Shown: positions 1-7,023, numbered from the stretch's first letter. The stretch: 12,619 nt of DNA from Eubacterium sp. (GCA_024681495.1 JAILAS010000129.1:1-12619), one strand, 5' to 3'. The notes: generated by a model not told the origin, from the letters alone. A program made the numbers and translations.

Positions 1-575
1 AACACGACGCCTGCGAATACGAAAACGATGACGCCCATCAGCAGCACAAGCGCGAACGTTATGTAAACCGTGCGGGAGACCTCATCGACCTCGTCGCTCA
101 CGCGGTCGTATGATGCGTGTATGGTTACGTAGCCCCTCACCTTGTAGTTTACGGTGACCGGGGATACGACGCTCAGCATCTTCGCGTCGAGGGAGCCGTA
201 GAAATTGCCGGTGGTATACAGGTTGCTGCCCGTGTACGCCTCGGTGAATCCCTCGATTACGATGCCCGTGTCGGCGCTTTCGTCGGTGCTTATAATCACC
301 CTTCCGTCAGTGTCGATGACCCTTATCGTGACGTCGAGCGCATCGGCTGTGCCGCGGAGGTTCTCCTCGAACTCTTCTGCCGAGAATCCCTCATCCCCGT
401 ACTCTTCGGCGTACTCCGCGGATATCGAATTGGCGCGCGAAGCGAGCTCCCTGGCCTCGTAGCCGGCCACAACGCCCTCGATTCCAATGCCGAAGTAGAT
501 ATAGACGACGCCAAACCCCAGAAGCGCGAAGAGCGCAAATATGGCGGCAGCCTTTGCGAGAACGGACTTATTCAT
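1..575 (-). CDS. Sensor histidine kinase, N-terminal part (cut by window edge)
   Basis: Read by hand from the ATG at 575-573; the frame stays open for 191 codons to the window edge, so this is the 5' part of a longer gene. The product starts MNKSVLAKAAA and has a hydrophobic segment at about residues 9-30, an acidic extracytoplasmic region at about 33-168, and a second membrane segment at about 172-191. This is the layout of a membrane sensor kinase; HAMP, HisKA and ATPase domains would lie beyond position 1 and are not seen. The start overlaps the stop of the upstream response regulator as ATGA (4 bp), with GAGG at 583-586 as SD, so the two are probably translationally coupled. The kinase identity rests on this coupling and the topology. 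The ligand is unknown; the outer domain could be a PAS/CACHE-like fold, but no diagnostic motif is visible. Confidence 0.85.
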   Translation of the reverse strand, partial: MNKSVLAKAAAIFALFALLGFGVVYIYFGIGIEGVVAGYEARELASRANSISAEYAEEYGDEGFSAEEFEENLRGTADALDVTIRVIDTDGRVIISTDESADTGIVIEGFTEAYTGSNLYTTGNFYGSLDAKMLSVVSPVTVNYKVRGYVTIHASYDRVSDEVDEVSRTVYITFALVLLMGVIVFVFAGVV

Positions 576-1273
576 GAAAGGACCTCGAACTTATATCCAA
601 CGCCCCATACGGTGCCTATGTTCCAGGTGTCGGTGCCGTGCACCTTCTCCCTGAGCCTCTTGACGTGCACGTCGACGGTCCTCGTGTCGCCGGCGTAGTC
701 GTAGCCCCAGATGTTGTCGAGGAGCTGCTCCCTGGTGAACACCTGATTGGGCGATGATGCGAAGAAGTAGAGGAGCTCGAGCTCCTTGGGCGGCATCTCG
801 AGGTGCCGGCCCTTATAGGTGACGGAGTAGTTGGAGAGATTCACCTCCAGGTCGTCGTACCTGACCACCTTAAGGTTTTCCTCCTCCCTGGGTGCGCTTC
901 CGGTCTCGTACCTGCGCAGCACCGCCTTGACCCTGGCCACCAGCTCCTTGTTATCGAACGGCTTAATCATGTAGTCGTCGGCGCCCAGCTCGAGTCCGAG
1001 CACCTTGTCGAAGACCTCTCCCTTCGCGGAGAGCATGATCACCGGCACGTTCGATGAGGCGCGCAGCTGCCTGCACACCTGGTATCCGTCGATGCCCGGC
1101 AGCATGAGGTCCAGTATGACCAGGTCGGGCGAGAATGCGTCGAAGCACTTCAGTGCCTCCTCGCCGTCGTATACCGCCTTGGTTTCGAAGCATTCCTTCG
1201 TGAGATACAGGCAGATGAGGTCCGCTATGTTGCGGTCATCGTCCACCACCAAAATCTTTTGCTTATTCGTCAT
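572..1273 (-). CDS. OmpR/PhoB-family response regulator transcription factor
   Basis: A 233-aa two-domain response regulator, normal length for the family. The receiver domain (about residues 5-120) has the acidic pocket D11-D13, the phospho-acceptor D55 in LVILDLMLPGIDG, S82 and the conserved K104 in MIKPF. A winged-helix DNA-binding domain follows (about 135-231), with the family signature DTRTVDVHVKRLREK at 196-210. It should be phosphorylated by the kinase encoded just downstream (4-bp ATGA overlap) and then bind promoter DNA as a dimer. It begins 11 bp after the mutS2 stop, with a GGGGGA SD at 1280-1285, so it is probably cotranscribed with mutS2. The sequence resembles WalR/PhoP-like regulators, but the regulon cannot be told from the window, so no symbol is given. 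Confidence 0.97.
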   Translation of the reverse strand: MTNKQKILVVDDDRNIADLICLYLTKECFETKAVYDGEEALKCFDAFSPDLVILDLMLPGIDGYQVCRQLRASSNVPVIMLSAKGEVFDKVLGLELGADDYMIKPFDNKELVARVKAVLRRYETGSAPREEENLKVVRYDDLEVNLSNYSVTYKGRHLEMPPKELELLYFFASSPNQVFTREQLLDNIWGYDYAGDTRTVDVHVKRLREKVHGTDTWNIGTVWGVGYKFEVLS

Positions 1274-1284
1274 TCCAATTCCCC

Positions 1285-3699
1285 CTATCTGTCAAAAACG
1301 GCTATGGTAACGCCCGCGTCGCCTTCACCGTATTCCCCCTGGTGGTACGACTTAATGTAGGGCAGTGTCTTAAGATGCTGCTGAACGGCCTTCCGGAGCA
1401 CTCCGCTTCCCTTGCCGTGCACCACGCGGACCGACTCGAGGTTCGCCAGGTACGCGTCGTCCAGGTACTTGTCGAGCTCGGCGAGCGCATCGTCTGCGGT
1501 CATGCCGATGAGGTTCACCTCGGTCTTTACCGTGGCGGCCTTCATGAGCGACCCGCGTCCGCTTCCCCCCGCGGCCTTGCGCTTCTTCGATGAGGAGTAC
1601 TTCTCGGCCTCGCTCTCTTCCTTAATGGCAATGAGGTCGGTCACATTCACATTGTAATTCAGTATGCCCATGCGCACGGAGAGGTTTCCCCTCGCGTCGG
1701 GCAACGTGTGGACCGTGCCCTTCATGTTGAGTGACAGCGACTTCACCGTGTCGCCTATCTTAAGCGACTTCGGATCCACGCCGTTTACGGCGCGCTGTTC
1801 CTTCTTCTTTTTGGATCCGGAGCTCTGCGCCTTGTCTATCTCCTCACGGAGGCCGCGGCGGCTCTTCTCGAGCTCCTTCACGGCGTCCTTCTCCTGAGAT
1901 GTGAAGGAACCGTAGCGGTTGATGTCCCTTATGGCCTCGTCGGCCTTCTCCTTGGCCGAACGGAGTATCTCGGCCGCCTCCTCGCGCGCCTTGGCGAGGA
2001 TCTTATCCCTCTCCTCGTCATTTCGCCTGTTCTGGGCGTCGAGCTTGTCGCGCATGCTCTGGGCCTGGCGGCTCCTCTCCTCGATGCGCTTCTCCTCGTC
2101 CGCCATGCGGACCTTCCTGCTCTCGAGGTCGCCAATGAGGTCCTCGAAGGACTCCGTCTCAGCCGAGAGCTCCTCCCTGGCCGCGTCGATGATGTCCGCT
2201 CCAAGCCCGAGCTTGCCGGAGATGGCGAACGCGTTACTCTTTCCGGGAATGCCGACCAGAAGCCTGTATGTGGGCGAGAGCGTCTTAACGTCGAACTCGC
2301 AGCAGGCGTTCTCCACGCCCTCCGTCCTGAGTGCATAGACCTTAAGCTGGCTGTAGTGGGTGGTCGCCATGGCCAGTACGCCGCGCTCCTTCAGGTTCTT
2401 CAGTATGGATATGGCGAGTGCCGCACCCTCGGTGGGGTCCGTGCCCGCGCACAGCTCATCGAAGAGCACGAGGGATCTGTCGTCCACGTGCTTCATTATG
2501 TAAACTATGTTCTTCATGTGGGCCGAGAACGTACTGAGCGAAAGCTCGATACTCTGCTCGTCGCCGATATCTCCAAAGATCTCGGTAAAGACCCTAAGGT
2601 GCGAATTGTCTGCCGCAGGGATGTGGAGGCCCGCCTGTCCCATGAGGTTAAGCAGGCCGACAGTCTTAAGCGACACAGTCTTACCGCCTGTGTTCGGGCC
2701 GGTCACGACCAGCTGGTCGAAGGTATCTCCCAGGCTGAGGTTAATGGGCACGGCCTTCTCGGGATCGAGCAGCGGATGACGCGCCTTCTTGAGGACAATG
2801 GGTCCGTCGGCAGAAAACTCAGGACGGGACGCCTTCATCTCCTCCGCGAGCCGCGCCTTCGCGAACACGAAGTCCAGGAACACGACCGAGTCGTGGTCGG
2901 CGCGCACGATGTCCATCCCCTCGGCGACCATGGACGAGAGGTTGGCTAGTATTATGTCAATCTCCTTGGCCTGCTCGGCCAGGAGCCTGGCGCGTTCGTT
3001 GTTTAGATTAACCACCTCGGAGGGCTCGATGAAGACGGTGGAGCCTGTCGAGGACGTATCCTGGACGACGCCCGGAATCTTCCCCCTGTACTCCGCCTTC
3101 ACGGGAACGCAGTAGTGATCGCCCCTCATCGCAATTACCCTGTCCTGCAGGTATGTGGCGTTGGACGTGCGGTTCAGGATGGCGTTCAGCTGGTTCCTGA
3201 TCTTTTCGTCGATGCCGGCCTCTTTACGGCGCAGGTCCCGGAGCGTGGGCGATGCGTCGTCGGAGATCTGATCCGCAGAAATGATGCAGCGCCTGATCTC
3301 GCGGTTCATGTCCTTACCCTCGTCGAGGACGGAGAAGTATCCGTAGAGGGAATCCTTACCCTCCTCCGGCGCTGTGAGCGCGTCATAGTCCTTCGCCTTC
3401 TTGGCCGCGGAAAGTACCGCCGAGACATCCAAAAGCTCTCTGGGGCTCAATGAGGCTCCCACCTTAAGGCCCCTGAAGACGGGGGGCAGGTCCCTCACGC
3501 CCGAGAATCCCAGCTGCCCCTCCCTCATGGAGCGGGAGAAGGCGTCTCCGGTCTGGTCGAGCGCCCTCTCTATGTCCTGCTCGTCGGTCATGGGAACGAG
3601 CTTCTCGCACAGCTTAACGCCCTCATCTGTCGATGCACGGGCGCTTAGAAGCTTAATAATTTTATCGTATTCAAGAGTTTTAAGTACTCGTTTATTCAT
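1285..3699 (-). CDS. mutS2: Endonuclease MutS2 / ribosome-rescue ATPase
   Basis: The product is 804 aa, the usual MutS2 length. In order: an N-terminal core and lever region (1-310) with RGDHYCVPVK and DTSSTGSTVFIEP; the MutS ATPase with Walker A GPNTGGKT at 334-341, Walker B LVLFDE at 410-415, and the ATTHY motif near 445-449; a charged coiled coil at about 505-625; a KOW-like segment at about 645-690; and a C-terminal Smr domain from about 728 with HGKGSG at 761-766. In Bacillus, MutS2 acts on collided ribosomes, and in other bacteria it limits recombination; it is not the mismatch-repair MutS. The start fits the family (MNKRVLKTLEYDKI), but no SD precedes it, and a -10-like sequence ends only a few bases upstream. 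The first 20 or so codons are AT-rich, while the rest is clearly GC-richer than the ribosomal-protein genes. It follows the rplQ terminator and is followed closely by the response regulator gene. Confidence 0.98.
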   Translation of the reverse strand: MNKRVLKTLEYDKIIKLLSARASTDEGVKLCEKLVPMTDEQDIERALDQTGDAFSRSMREGQLGFSGVRDLPPVFRGLKVGASLSPRELLDVSAVLSAAKKAKDYDALTAPEEGKDSLYGYFSVLDEGKDMNREIRRCIISADQISDDASPTLRDLRRKEAGIDEKIRNQLNAILNRTSNATYLQDRVIAMRGDHYCVPVKAEYRGKIPGVVQDTSSTGSTVFIEPSEVVNLNNERARLLAEQAKEIDIILANLSSMVAEGMDIVRADHDSVVFLDFVFAKARLAEEMKASRPEFSADGPIVLKKARHPLLDPEKAVPINLSLGDTFDQLVVTGPNTGGKTVSLKTVGLLNLMGQAGLHIPAADNSHLRVFTEIFGDIGDEQSIELSLSTFSAHMKNIVYIMKHVDDRSLVLFDELCAGTDPTEGAALAISILKNLKERGVLAMATTHYSQLKVYALRTEGVENACCEFDVKTLSPTYRLLVGIPGKSNAFAISGKLGLGADIIDAAREELSAETESFEDLIGDLESRKVRMADEEKRIEERSRQAQSMRDKLDAQNRRNDEERDKILAKAREEAAEILRSAKEKADEAIRDINRYGSFTSQEKDAVKELEKSRRGLREEIDKAQSSGSKKKKEQRAVNGVDPKSLKIGDTVKSLSLNMKGTVHTLPDARGNLSVRMGILNYNVNVTDLIAIKEESEAEKYSSSKKRKAAGGSGRGSLMKAATVKTEVNLIGMTADDALAELDKYLDDAYLANLESVRVVHGKGSGVLRKAVQQHLKTLPYIKSYHQGEYGEGDAGVTIAVFDR

Positions 3700-3702
3700 A
3701 AG

Positions 3703-3711
3703 ATTATATTA
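3703..3711 (-). promoter_or_regulatory. Putative -10 element directly upstream of mutS2
   Basis: On the minus strand the bases before the mutS2 ATG read TGTTAATATAATCTT. They contain a perfect TATAAT (3703-3708) and an overlapping TAATAT (3706-3711) preceded by TGT, an extended -10 arrangement. With usual spacing, TAATAT would place the start of transcription on or beside the A of the ATG at 3699. No convincing -35 lies 16-18 bp upstream; that stretch is occupied by a small GC-rich inverted repeat (3720-3734). A promoter is needed here because a strong terminator separates mutS2 from rplQ. The element is visible; its use is inferred. Confidence 0.5.
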
Positions 3712-3719
3712 ACACAACG

Positions 3720-3734
3720 GGGCGTATTGCGCCC
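3720..3734. repeat. Small GC-rich inverted repeat in the rplQ-mutS2 gap
   Basis: GGGCG and CGCCC (5 bp arms, 5-nt loop) lie between the rplQ terminator and the mutS2 -10 element. No T-run follows on either strand, so it is not a second terminator. It sits where the mutS2 -35 region would be and might be a protein-binding site, but it may equally be chance. Confidence 0.3.
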
Positions 3735-3756
3735 GAATTTTAACGCATTTGGAAAC

Positions 3757-3788
3757 AAAAAACGCCCGGAGCAAAAATGCCCCGGACG
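3757..3788 (-). terminator. Rho-independent terminator of the ribosomal-protein/rpoA operon
   Basis: On the minus strand, 18 bp after the rplQ stop, an 11-bp stem (two G-U pairs) with a TTTT loop spans 3788-3763: the arms are CGTCCGGGGCA and TGCTCCGGGCG. Six T residues follow at 3762-3757. This is a textbook intrinsic terminator and marks the end of the spc/alpha transcription unit. The plus strand lacks a T-run after the stem, so it works in one direction only. Confidence 0.93.
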
Positions 3789-3806
3789 AAAATATCTGGT
3801 GAAAAA

Positions 3807-4343
3807 TTATACCAGCTCAAGTACCACTTCCATAGCACCGTCACCCTTACGGGGTCCGATCTTTACGATACGTGTGTAACCGCCGTTACGGTCTGCGTAC
3901 TTGGGTGCATACTCGTTGAAAAGCTTCTCTACAAGATCAACCTTTACGGTGTTCTTTCTGCGTCCTGCAAGCTCCTCGGGAACCTCAGTAACAGCGTAAA
4001 GAACCTGAGCGGCCTTTCTCTTGGCGTGAACGCGGCTGGGAAGGTCCTTCTTGAAGGTACGCTCCTGCTCGTCGTATACAACGGTCTTCTTTCCGTCAAC
4101 GACTTCCTTAACGCGCTTGCCGTCTACATCCTTGCGGGCTACCTTTACAGTCTTGGTAACCTCTTCGGTGTTATCGATTTCCTTTACAGCCATAGCTATA
4201 AGGGGCTCAACCATCTTACGTACTTCCTTGGCGCGAGCCTCGGTAGTAACGATGCGGCCCTGGTGAAGCAGAGCTGTGGTCTGGTTTCTCAGAAGTGCTT
4301 TTCTCTGATCGGATGTTTTTCCGAGCTTTCTGTACTTAGACAT
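3807..4343 (-). CDS. rplQ: Large-subunit ribosomal protein L17, with an internal insertion
   Basis: Last gene of the alpha operon. The N-terminus (MSKYRKLGKTSDQRKALLRN, then RIVTTEARAKEVRKMVEPLI to residue 49) and the C-terminus (VEKLFNEYAPKYADRNGGYT at 138-157, then RIVKIGPRKGDGA) are typical L17, which binds 23S rRNA near the peptide exit tunnel. The protein is 178 aa, against about 120-127 in Bacillus and E. coli. The extra length lies mainly between about residues 55 and 102, a charged, lysine-rich stretch containing VDGKKTVVYDEQERTFKKD, before the conserved helix VHAKRKAA. A small extra piece at about 121-134 may add to it. The reading frame is continuous and codon use matches its neighbours, so this looks like a real lineage insertion and not an error. 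SD AAAAGGAG lies just upstream; the gap to rpoA is 86 bp with no clear element. Confidence 0.98.
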   Translation of the reverse strand: MSKYRKLGKTSDQRKALLRNQTTALLHQGRIVTTEARAKEVRKMVEPLIAMAVKEIDNTEEVTKTVKVARKDVDGKRVKEVVDGKKTVVYDEQERTFKKDLPSRVHAKRKAAQVLYAVTEVPEELAGRRKNTVKVDLVEKLFNEYAPKYADRNGGYTRIVKIGPRKGDGAMEVVLELV

Positions 4344-4429
4344 ATTTTTCTCCTTTTGCGGGACGAATATGCACGCTCTTCGGTCTTACTACATACCCGC
4401 TGTCTCATCCGCTGTGTATTTGGTCGGGA

Positions 4430-5386
4430 TTAGTCGTCCGCTCCGTTGTTGAGCGAAAGACCCAAATCCTTAAGCTTGGCCAGTACTTCCTCGAGGGACT
4501 TGCGTCCGAGGTTTCTGACCTTCATCATATCGTCCGGCGTGCGGTTGCAGAGCTCCTGAACCGTATTGATACCGGCGCGCTTCAAGCAGTTGTAGGATCT
4601 CACTGAGAGCTCGAGCTCGTCAATGCTCATCTCGAGTGCCTTCTCCTTCTCGGAATCAACGGTCTCAACCATGACCTCTGCGGTCTTGGCATTCTCTGAG
4701 AGGTTGATGAAAAGGTTCAGATGCTCGCTGAGCACCTTGGCCGCAAGGCTTACAGCCTCGTCCGGCGCAAGTGATCCGTTGGTGAAGATATCCAGGGTAA
4801 GCTTATCGAAATCGGTAATCTGACCCACACGGGTATTCTCCACGTTCATGTTCACCCTGGTAACAGGAGTGTAAATAGAGTCAATAGCAATGACGCCAAT
4901 GGGGAGGTCATCGCCCTTATTCTTATCCGCTCCAACATAGCCGCGTCCCGTGGTGATGGTGAGCTCCATGGAGAGCTTGGCATCCTTGTCACAGGTAGCT
5001 ATTACCAGATCGGGATTGATGATCTGAATATCGGAATCCGCCTGTATTTCTGCCGCTGTAACGACGCCCTCGCCTTCGAAGTCAATGTAAGCTGTTTTAG
5101 TGTCTTCGAGGGTGCTGCTGTTCTTGATCGCCAGCTCCTTCAGGTTCATGATGATCTCCGTAACGTCTTCCTTAACGCCGGGGATGGAACTGAACTCATG
5201 AAGAACTCCGTCAATCTTAACACGGCTAACCGCTGCTCCCGGAAGGGACGACAACATGATACGACGAAGGGAGTTACCCAGGGTAATACCATATCCTCTC
5301 TCGAGCGGCTCAACAACGAACCTGCCGTATTTGCCATCTTCGGAAATCTCGACAATATCTATATCCGGTTTTTCAAAATCGAACAC
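4430..5386 (-). CDS. rpoA: DNA-directed RNA polymerase alpha subunit
   Basis: The 318-aa alpha subunit, normal for Firmicutes. The N-terminal assembly domain (about 1-235) carries VEPLERGYGITLGNSLRRIM (26-45) and the beta/beta'-contacting surfaces. A linker near 240-255 leads to the C-terminal domain (about 255-313), which has R263, N266, G294 and K296 in the helix-hairpin-helix DNA-binding face used for UP elements and activators. The start is GTG, not ATG: the codon at 5386-5384 follows SD AGGAGGA (5394-5400) by 7 nt, and the next residues FDFEKPDIDIVEISEDGKYG begin as alpha subunits do. It follows rpsD by 45 bp and precedes rplQ, the standard alpha-operon order, tying polymerase supply to ribosome synthesis. 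Confidence 0.99.
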   Translation of the reverse strand: MFDFEKPDIDIVEISEDGKYGRFVVEPLERGYGITLGNSLRRIMLSSLPGAAVSRVKIDGVLHEFSSIPGVKEDVTEIIMNLKELAIKNSSTLEDTKTAYIDFEGEGVVTAAEIQADSDIQIINPDLVIATCDKDAKLSMELTITTGRGYVGADKNKGDDLPIGVIAIDSIYTPVTRVNMNVENTRVGQITDFDKLTLDIFTNGSLAPDEAVSLAAKVLSEHLNLFINLSENAKTAEVMVETVDSEKEKALEMSIDELELSVRSYNCLKRAGINTVQELCNRTPDDMMKVRNLGRKSLEEVLAKLKDLGLSLNNGADD

Positions 5387-5431
5387 TATAGAGTCCTCCT
5401 TCTTATGTAAACCAAGATTCGTTGCTTCTTA

Positions 5432-6025
5432 TTACTTAGAGTAAAGCTCGACGATTAACATCTCGTCAACCGGTACGTCGATCTCCTCTCTGGTGGGAAG
5501 ATTCTTGATCGTTCCCTTGAAGTTCTCGGAATCAACGTCAAGCCACTCGGGGATGATTCTTCCGCCGGTTACTTCGCTGATCTCCTTATAACGGGTGAGA
5601 CCCTTGCTCTTCTCGCGAATCTCAACAGTGTCTCCCGCCTTAACCTGGTAAGAAGGAATGTTAACTGTCTTTCCGTTTACAAGTACGTGGCGATGGCCAA
5701 CTACCTGACGGGCTTCCCTACGGGTTCTGGCGAATCCCATACGGAAGATAACGTTATCGAGACGAGACTCAAGCATGATCATGAGGTTCTCACCGGTCAT
5801 GCCCTTCTGCTGCTCTGCCTTCTCATAGTAGTTATGGAAGGGCTTCTCAAGAACGCCATAGATGAACTTAGCCTTCTGCTTCTCGCGAAGCTGCAGACCG
5901 TACTCGCTTACCTTACGGTTGGAGCGGGTAAGCTGCCTTTTAGATTTCTTATCGTAGCCCAAAACCTGCGGCTCCAGTCCAAGGGAGCGGCATCTCTTGA
6001 GCACAGGTACTCTGTTTACTGCCAT
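5432..6025 (-). CDS. rpsD: Small-subunit ribosomal protein S4
   Basis: S4, 197 aa, a primary 16S rRNA binder that nucleates assembly of the 30S body. The N-terminal region lacks the four zinc cysteines found in some S4 proteins (only C12 is present), so this is a zinc-free form. The S4 RNA-binding domain spans about 88-150 and includes LESRLDNVIFRMGFARTR (85-102) and VGHRHVLVNGKTVNIPSYQV. SD AGGAGGT precedes the ATG at 6025. Its place inside the alpha operon, between rpsK and rpoA, is the clostridial order and differs from Bacillus, where rpsD is a separate unit. S4 is the known autogenous repressor of its own mRNA in E. coli and Bacillus, so it may regulate this operon, perhaps at the structured gap before rpsM. 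Confidence 0.99.
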   Translation of the reverse strand: MAVNRVPVLKRCRSLGLEPQVLGYDKKSKRQLTRSNRKVSEYGLQLREKQKAKFIYGVLEKPFHNYYEKAEQQKGMTGENLMIMLESRLDNVIFRMGFARTRREARQVVGHRHVLVNGKTVNIPSYQVKAGDTVEIREKSKGLTRYKEISEVTGGRIIPEWLDVDSENFKGTIKNLPTREEIDVPVDEMLIVELYSK

Positions 6026-6038
6026 GATATATTACCTC

Positions 6039-6434
6039 CTAGACCCTTCTGCGCTTGGGCGGACGGCATCCGTTGTGCGGAACCGGCGTCACGTCCTGGA
6101 TACTGGTTACGTCTATACCGTTTGCGGAAAGCGCGCGGATAGCCGCCTCGCGTCCTGAACCCGGACCCTTTACCTTAACATCCACGGACTTAAGGCCGTG
6201 CACGATAGCAGCCTTTGCAGCAGTCTCTGCAGCCATCTGAGCCGCATAGGGCGTGGATTTCTTGGATCCCCTGAAACCGAGTCCACCGGCGCTAGCCCAT
6301 GAAAGAGCATTGCCCTGAGCATCGGTCAGAGTAACGATAGTGTTGTTAAAAGAAGCCTGAATATGCGCCTGGCCGTGCTCGACGTTCTTCTTGACGCGCT
6401 TCTTCGTCGCTTTCTTTATTACTTTCTTTGCCAT
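6039..6434 (-). CDS. rpsK: Small-subunit ribosomal protein S11
   Basis: S11, 131 aa, the normal length; it forms part of the 30S platform by the E site and contacts the mRNA exit region. Recognised by HIQASFNNTIVTLTD (24-38), SAGGLGFRGSKKSTPYAAQ (48-66), the GPGSGRE loop (90-96), and the C-terminal PVPHNGCRPPKRRRV, where the Asn-Gly pair (N121-G122) is the conserved isoaspartate site of bacterial S11. The N-terminal lysine-rich tail is typical. It lies 90 bp after rpsM and 13 bp before rpsD; SD AAAGGA is just upstream of the ATG at 6434. Confidence 0.99.
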   Translation of the reverse strand: MAKKVIKKATKKRVKKNVEHGQAHIQASFNNTIVTLTDAQGNALSWASAGGLGFRGSKKSTPYAAQMAAETAAKAAIVHGLKSVDVKVKGPGSGREAAIRALSANGIDVTSIQDVTPVPHNGCRPPKRRRV

Positions 6435-6524
6435 GATGATCCTTTCCCTTAATCGGAATTACCTTCACACAGGACAATACGCTCCAAAAGGGCACACAGC
6501 CTCTTCAAGAGCTCTTATCCTAAA

Positions 6525-6893
6525 TTACTTTTTCTTATTTGCCACAGTTCTCTTGGGACCCTTGCATGTGCGGGCATTAGTCTTGGTCTTCTGCCCGTGG
6601 CAGGGGAGGCCCTTTCTGTGACGGATGCCCCTGTAGCAGCCAATCTCCTTGAGACGCTTGATGTTCATAGCGACTTCTCTTCTGAGCTCACCCTCTACGA
6701 TCTGTGAAGCGTCGATAACCTCGGAAATCTTCTTAACTTCCTCATCGGTAAGATCGCGTACACGAGTATCGGGATTTACGGCTGCATCTTTAAGGATGCG
6801 CTTGGAGCTTGTAAGACCGATGCCATAGATATAGGTCAATCCGATCTCTACCCTTTTGTCTCTGGGCAAATCAACACCTGCGATACGTGCCAT
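6525..6893 (-). CDS. rpsM: Small-subunit ribosomal protein S13
   Basis: S13, 122 aa, sits in the 30S head, contacts P-site tRNA through its basic C-terminal tail, and forms an intersubunit bridge. The N-terminal MARIAGVDLPRDKRVEIGLT, the helix-two-turn-helix with YIYGIG, and the signature RHRKGLPCHGQ (91-101) followed by KTKTNART are all present, and the tail ends GPKRTVANKKK. The ATG at 6893 is preceded by SD GGAGG (6904-6908). It is the first gene of the alpha operon proper, separated from rpmJ by a 130-bp structured gap. Confidence 0.99.
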   Translation of the reverse strand: MARIAGVDLPRDKRVEIGLTYIYGIGLTSSKRILKDAAVNPDTRVRDLTDEEVKKISEVIDASQIVEGELRREVAMNIKRLKEIGCYRGIRHRKGLPCHGQKTKTNARTCKGPKRTVANKKK

Positions 6894-7023
6894 GTGTTTG
6901 AAACCTCCGTTTATTATGCTAACTAAATTACGATGCGCACCGGTCTTCGGTATGTAAAGTTAACCGGCACTATTTATATAAAAGATGATTTATAAAAAAT
7001 TAAGTGCAAAAATGCTTGCGAAA
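6894..7023 (-). promoter_or_regulatory. rpmJ-rpsM intergenic leader with alternative hairpins
   Basis: This 130-bp gap is much longer than most in the operon. The upstream half is AT-rich without a convincing -35/-10 pair. Nearer rpsM, GTGCCGGT (6970-6963) can pair with ACCGGTGC (6944-6937): 8 bp, two of them G-U, around an 18-nt loop. The same bases allow a compact hairpin ACCG-AAGAC-CGGT (6951-6939) that excludes the larger one. The SD of rpsM lies about 30 nt downstream. In E. coli, S4 represses the alpha operon through a leader before rpsM, so an S4-responsive element is possible here. That function is inference only. Confidence 0.4.

Noticed and set aside
117..698. Plus-strand open frame of about 193 codons opposite the kinase and regulator genes
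   Set aside because: The minus-strand frame gives a coherent sensor protein with two membrane segments and an ATGA coupling; the plus-strand product looks like no protein family.
1290..1295. Perfect TTGACA (minus strand) just before the response regulator gene
   Set aside because: No -10 hexamer lies 16-18 bp downstream (TGACGA or GACGAA there). The bases encode the last residues of MutS2, so the match is probably chance.
2356..2949. Plus-strand open frame of about 197 codons opposite mutS2
   Set aside because: It is the complement of the conserved MutS2 ATPase region; GC-rich codon bias creates such shadow frames. No start signal or recognisable product.
1..3699. Higher GC in mutS2 and the two-component genes as a sign of horizontal transfer
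   Set aside because: Ribosomal-protein genes are under strong codon selection and are expected to differ; MutS2 is a typical family member and no mobile-element traces flank the block.
4358..4400. GCGGG/CCCGC pairing in the rpoA-rplQ gap
   Set aside because: Five base pairs with a loop of more than 30 nt are easily found by chance; no promoter or terminator features accompany it.
3777..4433. Long open frame on the plus strand (about 218 codons) opposite rplQ
   Set aside because: It begins inside the terminator hairpin, has no SD, resembles no family I know, and covers the complement of a clearly conserved ribosomal-protein gene.
6435..6524. Palindromic AAGAGCTCTT and a small GGC-TGTGT-GCC hairpin between rpsM and rpsK
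   Set aside because: Short, without a T-run or promoter motif; not enough to call a regulatory element.
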